A stretch of DNA of 64,000 bases from the NCBI GenBank assembly GCA_934546745.1, contig CAKTDV010000006.1, positions 76,713 to 140,712 on the forward strand, in the 5' to 3' direction. Each line of letters starts with the position of its first letter. The first letter of the stretch is position 1. Made by a program: the position numbers and the translations under genes. Under the pieces are notes generated by a model. It was not told where the DNA came from, did not search any database, and was given only the letters and a program-made list of their open reading frames with translations. Source of the stretch: an uncultured Desulfovibrio sp. Its GTDB lineage: Bacteria; Desulfobacterota; Desulfovibrionia; Desulfovibrionales; Desulfovibrionaceae. Below, in pieces: positions 15,207 to 24,080 of the stretch.

Positions 15207-16673
15207 CTACTTTTTGAAGAAGATCGCTATATCCTTGCGTCCAAGAACATTTTCGCGAATCTTCTCCTCAGGCAGGGAAACCCAGCGCTTTTTGTTGGAG
15301 AAGTAGAAGATGAAACCAAGTATCACCCACACGGCCAGGCAGATGAAAGGGGCCGTGCCGATACGAGCCGGAGAACCGGGTACCAGCAAAAGCAGGATGC
15401 ACATGACGGAGGTAACCGTACCCACAGCGCAGCAGAAAAGCTTGACCGCCTTGCCATCCACACGGGCACTGCCCAAAATGACGCGGCGAGCCGCAAGGCA
15501 GGTAAACAGATACCCAATACCTGTCCCCACAGAGCTCATGTCCACAGTCCAGGCAACAGCGGAACGACCGGCAAAGGGTGTAAGCAGCACGACGACGATG
15601 GTGAACAGGATGGCCTTGTAAGGGGTATGGTACTTAGGATGAATTTCTCCGAACCAGGCGGGCAGTATGCCGCTGCGCGCCATACTGAGCAGCAGACGGC
15701 TGGTAGCGATGAAGAATCCGTTGGTGCCGGTGCATACCGCGCCGAAGACGGCCACGGCAAGCACGATGCCGCCAAAACTGCCGAAAGCCATGGTCGCGAC
15801 TTCGCCCGTCCCCCAAGCCGCACCGCCAGAAGCGCGCTGGGCGTCAAGCCTGGCCAGCAGCTCCGGATAAGGAATGGCCATACCAACGGAAAGCATCACC
15901 ATGGCGTAGAGCACAACACCGCAGAAGATGGCGACAATCATGATATTGCGGGCACGGGACGGATCAAAGGCGAATTCTTCCGCGGCCTGCGGTACCGTAT
16001 CAAAGCCCACGAACAGGAAAGGCGAGATAGCGAATACAAGCAGGACGCAAGCCAGCATGCTCCGCTTATCAGAGAAGGCGGGCGCCAAGTTGGAGAAGTT
16101 TGCGGTATCCAGGGTAAGCACGCCGCCAAACAGCACCAGGATGCCGAAGGTCAGCATGAAGGCCAGAATCAGTTGCAGCATTCCGGCAAAGCCGATGCCG
16201 CGGTAATTGATGTATCCGAAAAACAGCGTTCCCGCGGTCATCAGAAGAACTTCGCCGGAATAGACCGTCCACCCAGCAATATCGTAGAGTTCACCGAATT
16301 CAAAAACGCCGGGGAAAAGGAAACGGAAAATGACAGAAAGAGCGGCGATATCGATGGCCACAATGGCAATGTACCCGATAACGAGAGCCCAACCGCAGAC
16401 AAAGGCCGCCGTTGGCCCAAAACCGATATAGGCATAGGCAAAGGCACCGCCGGCCACAGGGGCGTATTTGACCATGTAACTGAGACATACGGCGACGAAG
16501 CTGATAAGGCATGCGCCAACAAAAAATCCCATCAACGTCCCCACAGGCCCTGCCTGAGGAAGAAACATATCGCCTGGGAGAACAAAGCAGCCCCACCCTA
16601 CGATGGATCCAAGAGCTAGTGCACAAACCTGCAAAGGGGATAATGACTTTTCCAACCGAACCTGTTCCGACAT
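15207..16673 (-). CDS. APC superfamily amino acid/amine permease
   Basis: A 488-residue inner-membrane transporter with about twelve hydrophobic segments. The first helix carries the APC substrate/sodium-site type motif (GSIVGWGCFVLPGD), and the helix-6 region reads FLFVGFDTVPQAAEE. This is the amino acid-polyamine-organocation fold, so the cargo is likely an amino acid, amine or related small molecule. GGAG lies eight bases before the chosen start; an upstream ATG has none. Its promoter is sigma-54 type and it lies next to the activator gene, which makes it the probable importer for the glycyl radical enzyme substrate. Confidence 0.9.
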   Translation of the reverse strand: MSEQVRLEKSLSPLQVCALALGSIVGWGCFVLPGDMFLPQAGPVGTLMGFFVGACLISFVAVCLSYMVKYAPVAGGAFAYAYIGFGPTAAFVCGWALVIGYIAIVAIDIAALSVIFRFLFPGVFEFGELYDIAGWTVYSGEVLLMTAGTLFFGYINYRGIGFAGMLQLILAFMLTFGILVLFGGVLTLDTANFSNLAPAFSDKRSMLACVLLVFAISPFLFVGFDTVPQAAEEFAFDPSRARNIMIVAIFCGVVLYAMVMLSVGMAIPYPELLARLDAQRASGGAAWGTGEVATMAFGSFGGIVLAVAVFGAVCTGTNGFFIATSRLLLSMARSGILPAWFGEIHPKYHTPYKAILFTIVVVLLTPFAGRSAVAWTVDMSSVGTGIGYLFTCLAARRVILGSARVDGKAVKLFCCAVGTVTSVMCILLLLVPGSPARIGTAPFICLAVWVILGFIFYFSNKKRWVSLPEEKIRENVLGRKDIAIFFKK

Positions 16674-16805
16674 ATTGATATCTCCATGATAACGTTGATA
16701 CCGCTGCGGATTTCTCGATTTGGATGCCGGCAACACATAACGCTGCAAAAGAGATGCTCCATTGTTGCATCTCAAATCGCACAAACTATAGTTTAATGCA
16801 AAAAA

Positions 16806-16820
16806 GCAATAACCGTGCCG
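16806..16820 (-). promoter_or_regulatory. Sigma-54 promoter of the APC permease gene
   Basis: Minus strand CGGCACGGTTATTGC followed by T matches TGGCACG-N4-TTGCT except for the first base. It lies about 130 bases before the permease start. Confidence 0.87.
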
Positions 16821-17083
16821 TATGTGAAAATTTTCTTTAACATACTAAAAATATGGATCTTATTGATTTAAAAAGAAATAATAACTATTTCTTAAAATAA
16901 GATTTCCCTCTTTTTATAAAAAAAATTTTATTTATGTAAAAATTTCATATTAAAAAAGAGCCTCTTACCTCTTTTTGTGATTATTAGAACCAAAAAGCGG
17001 GCGATTTTGTGGCGGGGCACACCGTGTCATCCTGTGTAGAGGTGAGACATGGGGAAAGATGCGGTTGGTCGTGCCCGTAAAAT
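16821..17083. other. AT-rich upstream region of the permease with inverted repeats
   Basis: No gene seen. It contains AAGAAATA-N5-TATTTCTT (16873-16893), a perfect 8-bp-arm inverted repeat placed as a sigma-54 enhancer site, and a TTTTTATAAAAA stretch (16911-16922) also found upstream of the GRE operon (13493-13504). AAAAAGAG-N8-CTCTTTTT at 16953-16976 is a weak hairpin. Confidence 0.5.
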
Positions 17084-17123
17084 AAAAAACGCCTACGCGC
17101 CAGGAACTCCTGGCACGTAGGCG
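17084..17123 (-). terminator. Terminator after the TauE-like gene
   Basis: CGCCTACG-x-GCCAGG pairs with CCTGGC-x-CGTAGGCG, followed on the minus strand by T6-A-T4. It lies 30 bases past the TauE-like stop codon. Confidence 0.92.
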
Positions 17124-17152
17124 GCACGACTCTCTTCAGCACATTGCGGCGT

Positions 17153-17887
17153 CTACAGGAAGGCCCGCACCAGACACACCAGACCGGCCACCCCGATGAT
17201 GAACAGCAGGACACGCCGGAACGTCTTTTGTGGAATGCGCCTGGCGACGGGGAACGCCAGGAGCGTTCCCAGCATGACGCCCGGTGCGCCTGCCAGCGCA
17301 TACCCAATCACTTCCGGCGTATAGAAACCGGCCCATGCCTGCAGCAGAACGGTAAACGTGCCGCGAATGACGAAAAACACGCCAAGGGTACCCAGAAAGA
17401 CACGTGGCTCCCATCCCATATACAGGCCGTATATCCCCACGGGCGGCCCGTCAAAGGAGATGGCCGTACCCAGCAGCCCCGAGCCAAACCCGGCTGTCAC
17501 GCCCAAAAGACGCGGATGACGGAGAACGCCCCGCACACGGGCCGTCCACTGCCAGTAGACATAGAACATGAGCAGCAGGCCCACGGCGCCCTGCAGGACG
17601 GCCCCGGAACAGATTTGCAGAATGTACAGGCCGGCGAACGATCCCGGAATGGATCCAGCCAGCATGGGCCACAGTGCGCCGACGCGGCAGTAACGGCAAT
17701 GCAGGACAACCAGACAGGCATCCATGACGACGTTCATCGCGCATGCCAGAGGGATAAGCTGATGCACGGGGATGCACAGCGCCAGTGCGGAAAACGCCAC
17801 CATGGCCCCCCCGATGCCGCTGACGCCGGACACGAAGCCCCCTGCGAACCATGCGCCGAAGACGCAGGCGTCATAGAAATCAGGCAT
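17153..17887 (-). CDS. TauE/SafE family membrane permease
   Basis: A 244-residue membrane protein with about eight hydrophobic segments arranged as two related halves, each beginning with a Gly-rich motif (GGFVSGVSGIGGAMVAF and GVTAGFGSGLLGTAISFDG). This is the TauE/SafE (DUF81) family, several members of which export sulfite, sulfoacetate or other organosulfur anions. The ATG overlaps the stop of the upstream DUF4125 gene by eight bases, so translation is coupled. In a sulfite-metabolising organism a sulfonate or sulfite substrate is plausible but not shown. Confidence 0.88.
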   Translation of the reverse strand: MPDFYDACVFGAWFAGGFVSGVSGIGGAMVAFSALALCIPVHQLIPLACAMNVVMDACLVVLHCRYCRVGALWPMLAGSIPGSFAGLYILQICSGAVLQGAVGLLLMFYVYWQWTARVRGVLRHPRLLGVTAGFGSGLLGTAISFDGPPVGIYGLYMGWEPRVFLGTLGVFFVIRGTFTVLLQAWAGFYTPEVIGYALAGAPGVMLGTLLAFPVARRIPQKTFRRVLLFIIGVAGLVCLVRAFL

Positions 17888-18437
17888 GGCCGTCCTTCTC
17901 CCGGAGCGTCCGTTCGTAGGCCGTCAACGAATCGAAGCCAAGGCGTTCCATCAGGAATTCATAGCGTTCCCGCGCAAGATTGCGGCCCCGCGCACGGGCT
18001 TCGGCCACAAGGCCCCTGTAGCCCTCCAGCGTCTGATCAGACCAGGTTTCCAGCTCGCATGACAGATAGCGGCGGAACCCTCCATGCCCATCAGCAAGGA
18101 TGACATGGGGAAACTCCCGGCTCAGACTGTCGCGCCAGCGGCTTTCCGCATCAACGATCTCGTCGATGGTTTCCCTGCTTTTCAGAGGCGGAATGCGGTT
18201 GTCCATCCGCGCGTATTTTTCCGTCATCAGATTGCGCCCTTCCGCCTCTGCCCGCGCAAGATCCTGGCGGTAGGATTCCAGTACGGCATCGGTCTGGACG
18301 CACAATGTCATCTCACGCATCAACCGGAAGGAGTCCGGCAGCTTCTGGCAGTCCGCCGTCCCTCCTTCGTTACGCACGTTCACGAACATCCTCAGTTCCC
18401 GTTCAATGATTTCCCGCAACACATCGCTGCGATCCAT
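17880..18437 (-). CDS. DUF4125 family protein
   Basis: A 185-residue soluble, largely helical protein. The pattern MFVNVRNEGGTADCQ near the start and ESYRQDLARAEAEGRNLMTEKYARM in the middle is the DUF4125 family; the second half repeats a similar theme (LEGYRGLVAEARARGRNLARERYEFLMERLG). No function is known for the family. AAGGAG precedes the start. It is translationally coupled to the TauE-like permease, so the two likely act together. Confidence 0.82.
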   Translation of the reverse strand: MDRSDVLREIIERELRMFVNVRNEGGTADCQKLPDSFRLMREMTLCVQTDAVLESYRQDLARAEAEGRNLMTEKYARMDNRIPPLKSRETIDEIVDAESRWRDSLSREFPHVILADGHGGFRRYLSCELETWSDQTLEGYRGLVAEARARGRNLARERYEFLMERLGFDSLTAYERTLREKDGHA

Positions 18438-18697
18438 AACGCCTCTCCTTTGAAGGCATGTTGCCTTTGGACGTTGTCATTTTCAAAAGCGGCGCTGCCC
18501 ACGGTGGAAAAAACACGGTTTTCCCTTGTGCCCGCGCGCGGGCGTCCGTGCTTGCTGCGCCTGCCTGTTTAACGGACTGCCGACCATATACCCGCCGCGC
18601 ACCGGGCGCAACATGCGCCGGAAAGACATTCCCATCCGGAGGAAGGGGTTTCCGCGTTCGTTTTTTCAAACTGAAACTGTCTGTGTCTTATAAGTTG
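18438..18697. other. Leader region of the DUF4125-TauE operon
   Basis: About 260 bases with no gene seen. It includes the GC palindrome CCCGCGCGCGGG (18531-18542). The rest has no recognised signal. Confidence 0.4.
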
Positions 18698-18715
18698 TCA
18701 TAATATTGATTATGA
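18698..18715 (-). promoter_or_regulatory. Inverted repeat TCATAAT-N4-ATTATGA, operator candidate
   Basis: Perfect 7-bp arms in an AT-rich patch where the promoter of the DUF4125-TauE operon should lie. The regulator is unknown; it does not match the TTGTGA-N6-TCACAA site type. Confidence 0.5.
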
Positions 18716-18777
18716 GATGTTTTAACGCGAAAAATTCTTGCGTCGCCCAGCCACCTTACTCCCTTGAGCCTTGTTCC

Positions 18778-18833
18778 TCCTGAAAACACCGCGCCAGAAG
18801 GAGTCGCCTCCCCCGCGCGGCGTTTTCAGGAGC
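18778..18833. terminator. Long hairpin after trpA
   Basis: CTCCTGAAAAC pairs with GTTTTCAGGAG, and after one mismatch CCGCGC pairs with GCGCGG. It sits 12 bases after the trpA stop and likely marks the 3' end of the trp operon transcript, but no T run follows on the minus strand. Confidence 0.6.
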
Positions 18834-18844
18834 GCGAAACGCGC

Positions 18845-19612
18845 CTACAACCAATGACGGAGAAAATCGGCGGCGGGCAGGCCAGCATCAAGATGCTGCA
18901 GCAGCGCGCTTCCGAAAACCACGGCATCAGGCCGCGCATCCTTGTGCAGAATCCCAATCTGGGCGGGCTCCTTGAGGCCAAAGCCCAGCGCCAGCGGCAA
19001 CGCGAACACCTTGCGGGCGCGGATCATGGTTTCATCCACTTCGGGCGCGATATGTTCCCGAACGCCTGTCGTGCCCATGGAAGAAATCACATAGACATAG
19101 CCTTCCGCATCGGACGCATACAGGGCCATGCGTTCGGCGCTGGTGTTCAGGCCCACCAGGGCGATGAGGGCCAGACCATGACCGCGGAAAAGCGCGCGAA
19201 CCTCCCCGCTCTCCTCATAGGGCAAATCGGGGATGATGACACCGCTGACATTGGCGGCTTTGGCATCGGCGGCGAATTTTTCCAGCCCGTATTGCAGGAA
19301 GGGGTTATAATAGCCCATGAGAACGAGTCCGGCTTTGAAGAAACCGCCGCGTTCCTTGAGATCCGCCATCAGTTTTTTGAGGGTCATGCCGTCGCTCAGC
19401 GCCCTGCGGGAGGCTTCCTCCACCACGGGACCGTCGGCAACGGGATCGGAAAACGGTACGCCGATTTCAATGATATCAGCGCCGTTGTCGTCCAGATCCT
19501 TGAGAACGGGCCAGAAGTCCCCGGCATTGGGGAAACCGGCCGTCACAAAAGGAATAAGCGCGGGACGCCCTTTTTTGTTGGCGTCACGAATTTTCTGTTC
19601 CAGAATATGCAT
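18845..19612 (-). CDS. trpA: Tryptophan synthase alpha chain
   Basis: TrpA cleaves indole-3-glycerol phosphate to indole and glyceraldehyde-3-phosphate inside the alpha2-beta2 tryptophan synthase. The 255-residue TIM barrel has IPFVTAGFP, the catalytic Glu in IIEIGVPFSDPVADGP, and the catalytic Asp in GVIIPDLPYEE. The start MHILEQ has GGGAG eight bases upstream. Last gene of the trp operon, next to trpB. Confidence 0.96.
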   Translation of the reverse strand: MHILEQKIRDANKKGRPALIPFVTAGFPNAGDFWPVLKDLDDNGADIIEIGVPFSDPVADGPVVEEASRRALSDGMTLKKLMADLKERGGFFKAGLVLMGYYNPFLQYGLEKFAADAKAANVSGVIIPDLPYEESGEVRALFRGHGLALIALVGLNTSAERMALYASDAEGYVYVISSMGTTGVREHIAPEVDETMIRARKVFALPLALGFGLKEPAQIGILHKDARPDAVVFGSALLQHLDAGLPAADFLRHWL

Positions 19613-19732
19613 TGTCATTTCTCCCGCGGCGATTCGCCGCACGGGGCGTCCTCCCTGCGGAGCGGCCCCTGTTATCCGTAGTGCGTCGTATTGTGGCAGA
19701 TTCGCGGATGCCGCGCGGCCAGCGCGCATTTT

Positions 19733-20923
19733 TCAGTACATATCCGCCGTTTCCGGCATGTTGAGCGCCTTGCGGACAATGGCCATGTCCTTGTCGCCGC
19801 GGCCGGAAAGATTGACGATGACGCGGCTGCCCGGCTTGAATTCTTCGGGATGATCCAGCACCCAGGCCAGCGCATGCGACGATTCGAGCGCGGGCAGGAT
19901 GCCTTCCTTGCGGCACAGCTGCTGGAAGGCGTTGAGGGCTCTGGAATCTTTGACCATGGCATAGTGGGCGCGTCCAGTCTTGCTCAGGTGGACATGTTCC
20001 GGCCCCACGCCGGGGTAGTCCAGACCGGCTGAAATGGAATGCGAAGGTTCAATCTGGCCGTCGGCATTCTGCAGCAGCAGGGAGAAGCAGCCGTGCAGTA
20101 CGCCGGGCGTCCCCAGATTGATGGCCGCGGAATTGAAGCAGCCCGGTTCGCCCGTCCCCGCCGCTTCCACGCCGATGATACGCACGCTTTCATCCTCAAG
20201 GAACGGATGAAAGAGACCGATGGCATTGGAACCGCCGCCGACGCAGGCTACGACGGCATCGGGCAGACAATGGCGGGCTTCCCGCATCTGGCGGCGCGCT
20301 TCCTGACCCAGCACCTGCTGGAACAGGCGCACCAGCGTGGGGAAAGGATAGGGGCCCGTCGCGGAACCAAGGCAGTAGTGCGTCGTCTCCTGGCACGCGA
20401 TCCAGACGCGCAGCGCGGCATTGATGGCATCCTTGAGGGTACGGCTGCCGCTTTCCACAGGCACCACCTCCGCGCCAAGAAGACGCATGCGCATGACGTT
20501 GGCCGCCTGACGCTCCACATCCTCCGCGCCCATGTAAATGGCGCACTTCATACCCAGACGCGCCGCCGCCACGGCCGTGGCGACGCCGTGCTGGCCCGCG
20601 CCCGTTTCCGCCACCAGCGCGGTTTTGCCCATGCGCTTTGCCAGCAGCGCCTGTCCCAGCGTATTGTTGATTTTATGCGCGCCGGAATGGAGGAGATCCT
20701 CGCGCTTGAGCCACAGCTCAAAACCCAGTTCTTCGGAAAGCGTCGGACAGAACGTCAACGGCGTGGGACGGCCGGCGTAGGTATGCAGCAGATTTTGCAA
20801 TTCAGCCTGAAATTCCGCTGAAGGCAGATCCTCCTTCATGGCTTTTTCCAGTTCCAGCAGGGGCGGCATCAGAATCTCCGGAACGAAGCAACCGCCAAAA
20901 TCGCCAAAGTACCCTTTTTTCAT
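19733..20923 (-). CDS. trpB: Tryptophan synthase beta chain
   Basis: TrpB joins indole to serine with pyridoxal phosphate. The 396-residue protein carries the PLP lysine in [20 protein letters not shown], the glycine-rich phosphate loop [12 protein letters not shown], and the usual N-terminal [18 protein letters not shown] precedes the ATG. It follows trpF and precedes trpA, giving equal production of the two synthase subunits. Confidence 0.98.
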   Translation of the reverse strand: MKKGYFGDFGGCFVPEILMPPLLELEKAMKEDLPSAEFQAELQNLLHTYAGRPTPLTFCPTLSEELGFELWLKREDLLHSGAHKINNTLGQALLAKRMGKTALVAETGAGQHGVATAVAAARLGMKCAIYMGAEDVERQAANVMRMRLLGAEVVPVESGSRTLKDAINAALRVWIACQETTHYCLGSATGPYPFPTLVRLFQQVLGQEARRQMREARHCLPDAVVACVGGGSNAIGLFHPFLEDESVRIIGVEAAGTGEPGCFNSAAINLGTPGVLHGCFSLLLQNADGQIEPSHSISAGLDYPGVGPEHVHLSKTGRAHYAMVKDSRALNAFQQLCRKEGILPALESSHALAWVLDHPEEFKPGSRVIVNLSGRGDKDMAIVRKALNMPETADMY

Positions 20924-21025
20924 AGTATCCTCCCTGCCTGTTCGCCCGCAGCGCCGCCCGTTTGAGCGGGGCTGTGGCTGTGCATGTTTTTATTGATGGT
21001 AACGGCGCTGACGCCCACCAGGCCG

Positions 21026-21646
21026 TCAGCCGCGCGCCCCTCTGGCCACCCGCACGGCTTCGCGCAGACGGACGGCATCCTTGACGCCGGGCGCCACCTC
21101 TATGCCGGAATTCAAATCCACGCCGTCGGGGCGGCACGACTGCAGCGCCGTTGCCAGTGAAGCCGCGTCCAGGCCGCCGGCCAGCAGCCAGGGATGCGGA
21201 AAACGGAGCTCCCGCAGGGATTCCCAGTCCAGATGGCAGCCACTGCCGCCGCCCCGCTTTCCCGCATCCAGCAGATACCAGGCGCAGGCGCGGGCGTGCC
21301 GGTCAATCTCAGCCTGCAAGGCTCCCACGGAAGCAAAGCGTTCTGGCCATAAAACCCTGATCACCTTTTCCGCGCCGATGCGCAGGGCGCAATCCACGCT
21401 CTGCCGCCCGTGCAGCTGGGCGAAATCCAGCCGCGCCGCTTCCAGAATGCCCAGAATTTCCTCGGATCCCTGTTCCACAAAGACGCCTACCCGGCGGCAG
21501 CCGCCACTCTCCAGTTCCGACGCCCGTGCCGGCGCAATGGCCCGGGGGCTTTGCGGATGAAAAATGAAACCGCAGAAATCCACCCCCAGCTCGACGGCAT
21601 TGCGCACGTCATCGGCACGTTTCAGACCACAGACCTTTATCAGCAT
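21026..21646 (-). CDS. trpF: Phosphoribosylanthranilate isomerase
   Basis: TrpF isomerises phosphoribosylanthranilate in tryptophan synthesis. The 206-residue TIM barrel begins with KVCGLKRADDV, containing the catalytic Cys, and ends with LNSGIEVAPGVKD, the phosphate loop with the product-side Asp replaced by Asn-Ser as in many homologues (DLNSGIE). AAGGAG lies upstream of the ATG. It is a separate gene here rather than fused to trpC. Confidence 0.95.
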   Translation of the reverse strand: MLIKVCGLKRADDVRNAVELGVDFCGFIFHPQSPRAIAPARASELESGGCRRVGVFVEQGSEEILGILEAARLDFAQLHGRQSVDCALRIGAEKVIRVLWPERFASVGALQAEIDRHARACAWYLLDAGKRGGGSGCHLDWESLRELRFPHPWLLAGGLDAASLATALQSCRPDGVDLNSGIEVAPGVKDAVRLREAVRVARGARG

Positions 21647-21709
21647 GACGGCTCCTTTCCTGCCGCAACGGCGTTACATCGTGAGAGAACGGAGGACGCC
21701 GCCCCGACG

Positions 21710-22504
21710 CTACCCGTGCAGCAAGGCCCGCAGGGCGGCGCCGGGATCTTCCCGCTCCATGAGCGCCGTTCCGATCAGAACGGCATCATAACCAGCATCG
21801 GCCGCGGCCCGCAGATGTTCCGGACGGGAAAGACCGCTGGCGGCAATCCAGCACTCCCTCGCCCGCGGCGGACAACGGCGTATCAGTTCCAGACCGGCGT
21901 TGACATCAACGGCAAAGGTCTCCAGATCCCGCGCGTTGACTTGAATGACACGCGCGCCACTCTGACGGGCCAGTCGCAGATCCTCCGCATCGAAAACCTC
22001 CACAACGGCCTGCATGCCGAAGCTTTCGGCCTGTTCGCGCAATTCCCGCAGCACGGTGGCTTCGGGCGTCAGACGCACAATCAGCAACAGCGCCGAAGCC
22101 GCCGTGGCCGCCGTGGCCGTTACCTGCAACGGATCAAAAATAAAGTCCTTGCGCAGCAGGGGCGGGCTGGCGGGCCCCAGCGTTGCGGCAGCTTCGTCCA
22201 AATACTTCAAGGAACCCTTGAAGAAATATTCCTCTGTCAGGATGGAAAGGGCCGCCGCGCCACCGTCCACATAGCGGCGCACGGCTTCGGCCACATCCAT
22301 ATCTTCCCGTATGACGCCCCGCGATGGCGAAGCCCGCTTGTATTCGGCAATGACCGCCGGAAGCCTTGAAGCGCTCTTGCGCAGCGCCGCCCGAAAATCA
22401 GGCCGTTCGCCGTTGCGGGGATCGGGCAGGCCGCCCCTCGCCGCCAGGGCGCGCAACGCCTCCAGTTCTTCCCGCTTTGCCGTGCGAAAACGATCAAGCA
22501 GCAT
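21710..22504 (-). CDS. trpC: Indole-3-glycerol phosphate synthase
   Basis: TrpC closes the indole ring. The 264-residue barrel shows AEYKRASPSRG, SILTEEYFFKGSLKYL, LLRKDFIFDPLQV with the catalytic Lys, and IQVNARDLETFAVD. The start lies inside the end of trpGD (11-base overlap) and is preceded by GGAGAG, so translation is coupled. Confidence 0.96.
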   Translation of the reverse strand: MLLDRFRTAKREELEALRALAARGGLPDPRNGERPDFRAALRKSASRLPAVIAEYKRASPSRGVIREDMDVAEAVRRYVDGGAAALSILTEEYFFKGSLKYLDEAAATLGPASPPLLRKDFIFDPLQVTATAATAASALLLIVRLTPEATVLRELREQAESFGMQAVVEVFDAEDLRLARQSGARVIQVNARDLETFAVDVNAGLELIRRCPPRARECWIAASGLSRPEHLRAAADAGYDAVLIGTALMEREDPGAALRALLHG

Positions 22505-24080
22505 GGATGACTCTCCTTCCCACGCCGGCCATGACCGCTTCCCGCGCGCGCGCCACGCAAAGCGCCATATCCATATCCTCTTCCAGAAGAAAAATGCCCA
22601 GCGCCACATTGAGCGTCACCATATCCAGCATGGCCCGCTTGCCTCGTCCTTCCAGCAGTTCGCGCACCACGGCCACGGCCTCGGCCTTGTCGCGCACGGC
22701 CAAATCTTCCTCCCGGCAGGGCTGTATACCGTAATCAGCGGGATCCAGCGGCAAGGGGGACGTCTTTCCTTCGCTGAGCAGCACGACCTCCGCCGGGCCG
22801 ATGGGCGTCACTTCGTCATACCCGCCCGCGCCGCACACGACGGCCGCGCGCCGCAGGGGCGACTGGGCCAGCGTCGCCGCGGCCAGCGGCACCAGTTCCG
22901 GACGGGCCACCCCCATCAGCAAATGACTGGGGCGCGCGGGATTGATCATGGGGCCGAGCAGATTGAACAGGGTTCGGATACCCATCTCCCTGCGCAGCGG
23001 GCCGATATTTTTGAATGCGGGATGAAAACAGGGGGCGAACAGAAACGCGAAGTTGCGCTTTTCCACCATTTCCGCCACCGCTCCCGGATCCGTATTCAGA
23101 CTGACGCCCAGCGCTTCCAGCGCGTCGGCGCTGCCGCAGGTCGACGACACCGCCCGATTGCCGTGCTTGGCCACCTTGTAGCCCATGCCCGCCAGGGTCA
23201 GAGAGGAAACCGTGGAGCAGTTGAAGCTGTTCCGGCCATCACCGCCCGTCCCCACAACGTCAATGCACACGCTGGGAATACCGTCCACACGAACCGATCG
23301 CGCCAGCGCGGCGCGGGTCGCGTGCGCCAGTTCCAGCGCGCTTTCCCCTTTCATGCGCAACCCCATGAGCAGCGCGCCCGCCTGGGCCGCTGTCAGGCGA
23401 CCGTCCATCAGCGCGGAAAAGGCCGTGGACGCCATGACGGCCGTCAGATCTTCCCGGCGTGCCAGACGGTCAAGAATGGCGGCAATATCCGTCGCCGAAC
23501 CTTCAACCGCCATATCGGGGAAGTTCCCCAGCAGACGCAGGCCGTCAGGTGTCAACACGGATTCCGGATGGAACTGTACGCCAACCCAGGGACGATCCTT
23601 GTAACGCAGGGCCATGACTTCGCCTTCAGGTCCGCGAGCCGTCACCGTCAGCAGAGGGCTGGCGTCGGCGTCATCGGCGCGCACAACCAGCGAATGATAG
23701 CGCCCCACGCGCATGGGGTTGGGCAGTCCGGCAAACAAGCCCGTCCCGTTATGGACAATATCGGACTGCTTGCCATGCATGATGCAGGGCCCCACCTCCA
23801 CCACAGCCCCGGCATGGAGGCCAAGCAGCTGATGGCCAAGGCAGACGCCGAGCACCGGGACACGCGGATCAAGGCGTTTCAGAAATTCTGGGCACAGGCC
23901 GGCGGCGGCAGGATGTCCCGGCCCGGGAGAAATGCAGACCATCTCCAGCTTGCCGCTTTCGGCAAGATCCAGCACGGCGGGATCGTCGTTCCTGAGCACC
24001 ACGGGCTCCCTGCCCAGCTCATAAAACGCCTGCACAAGGTTATAGGTAAAGGAATCGTAATTATCTATGAGCAAAAACAT
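22494..24080 (-). CDS. trpGD: Bifunctional anthranilate synthase component II / phosphoribosyltransferase
   Basis: A 528-residue fusion. Residues 1-190 are the glutamine amidotransferase TrpG (LLIDNYDSFTYNLVQAF, nucleophile Cys in GVCLGHQLLGL, His-x-Glu in GVQFHPESVL). Residues about 200-528 are TrpD, which adds phosphoribosyl to anthranilate (DVVGTGGDGRNSFNCST, KHGNRAVSSTCGSAD). TrpGD fusions are known from enterobacteria and others. The start was chosen at MFLLID, with GGGGAGG nine bases upstream; it overlaps the trpE end by 20 bases, ensuring equimolar anthranilate synthase subunits. Confidence 0.96.
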   Translation of the reverse strand: MFLLIDNYDSFTYNLVQAFYELGREPVVLRNDDPAVLDLAESGKLEMVCISPGPGHPAAAGLCPEFLKRLDPRVPVLGVCLGHQLLGLHAGAVVEVGPCIMHGKQSDIVHNGTGLFAGLPNPMRVGRYHSLVVRADDADASPLLTVTARGPEGEVMALRYKDRPWVGVQFHPESVLTPDGLRLLGNFPDMAVEGSATDIAAILDRLARREDLTAVMASTAFSALMDGRLTAAQAGALLMGLRMKGESALELAHATRAALARSVRVDGIPSVCIDVVGTGGDGRNSFNCSTVSSLTLAGMGYKVAKHGNRAVSSTCGSADALEALGVSLNTDPGAVAEMVEKRNFAFLFAPCFHPAFKNIGPLRREMGIRTLFNLLGPMINPARPSHLLMGVARPELVPLAAATLAQSPLRRAAVVCGAGGYDEVTPIGPAEVVLLSEGKTSPLPLDPADYGIQPCREEDLAVRDKAEAVAVVRELLEGRGKRAMLDMVTLNVALGIFLLEEDMDMALCVARAREAVMAGVGRRVIHAA

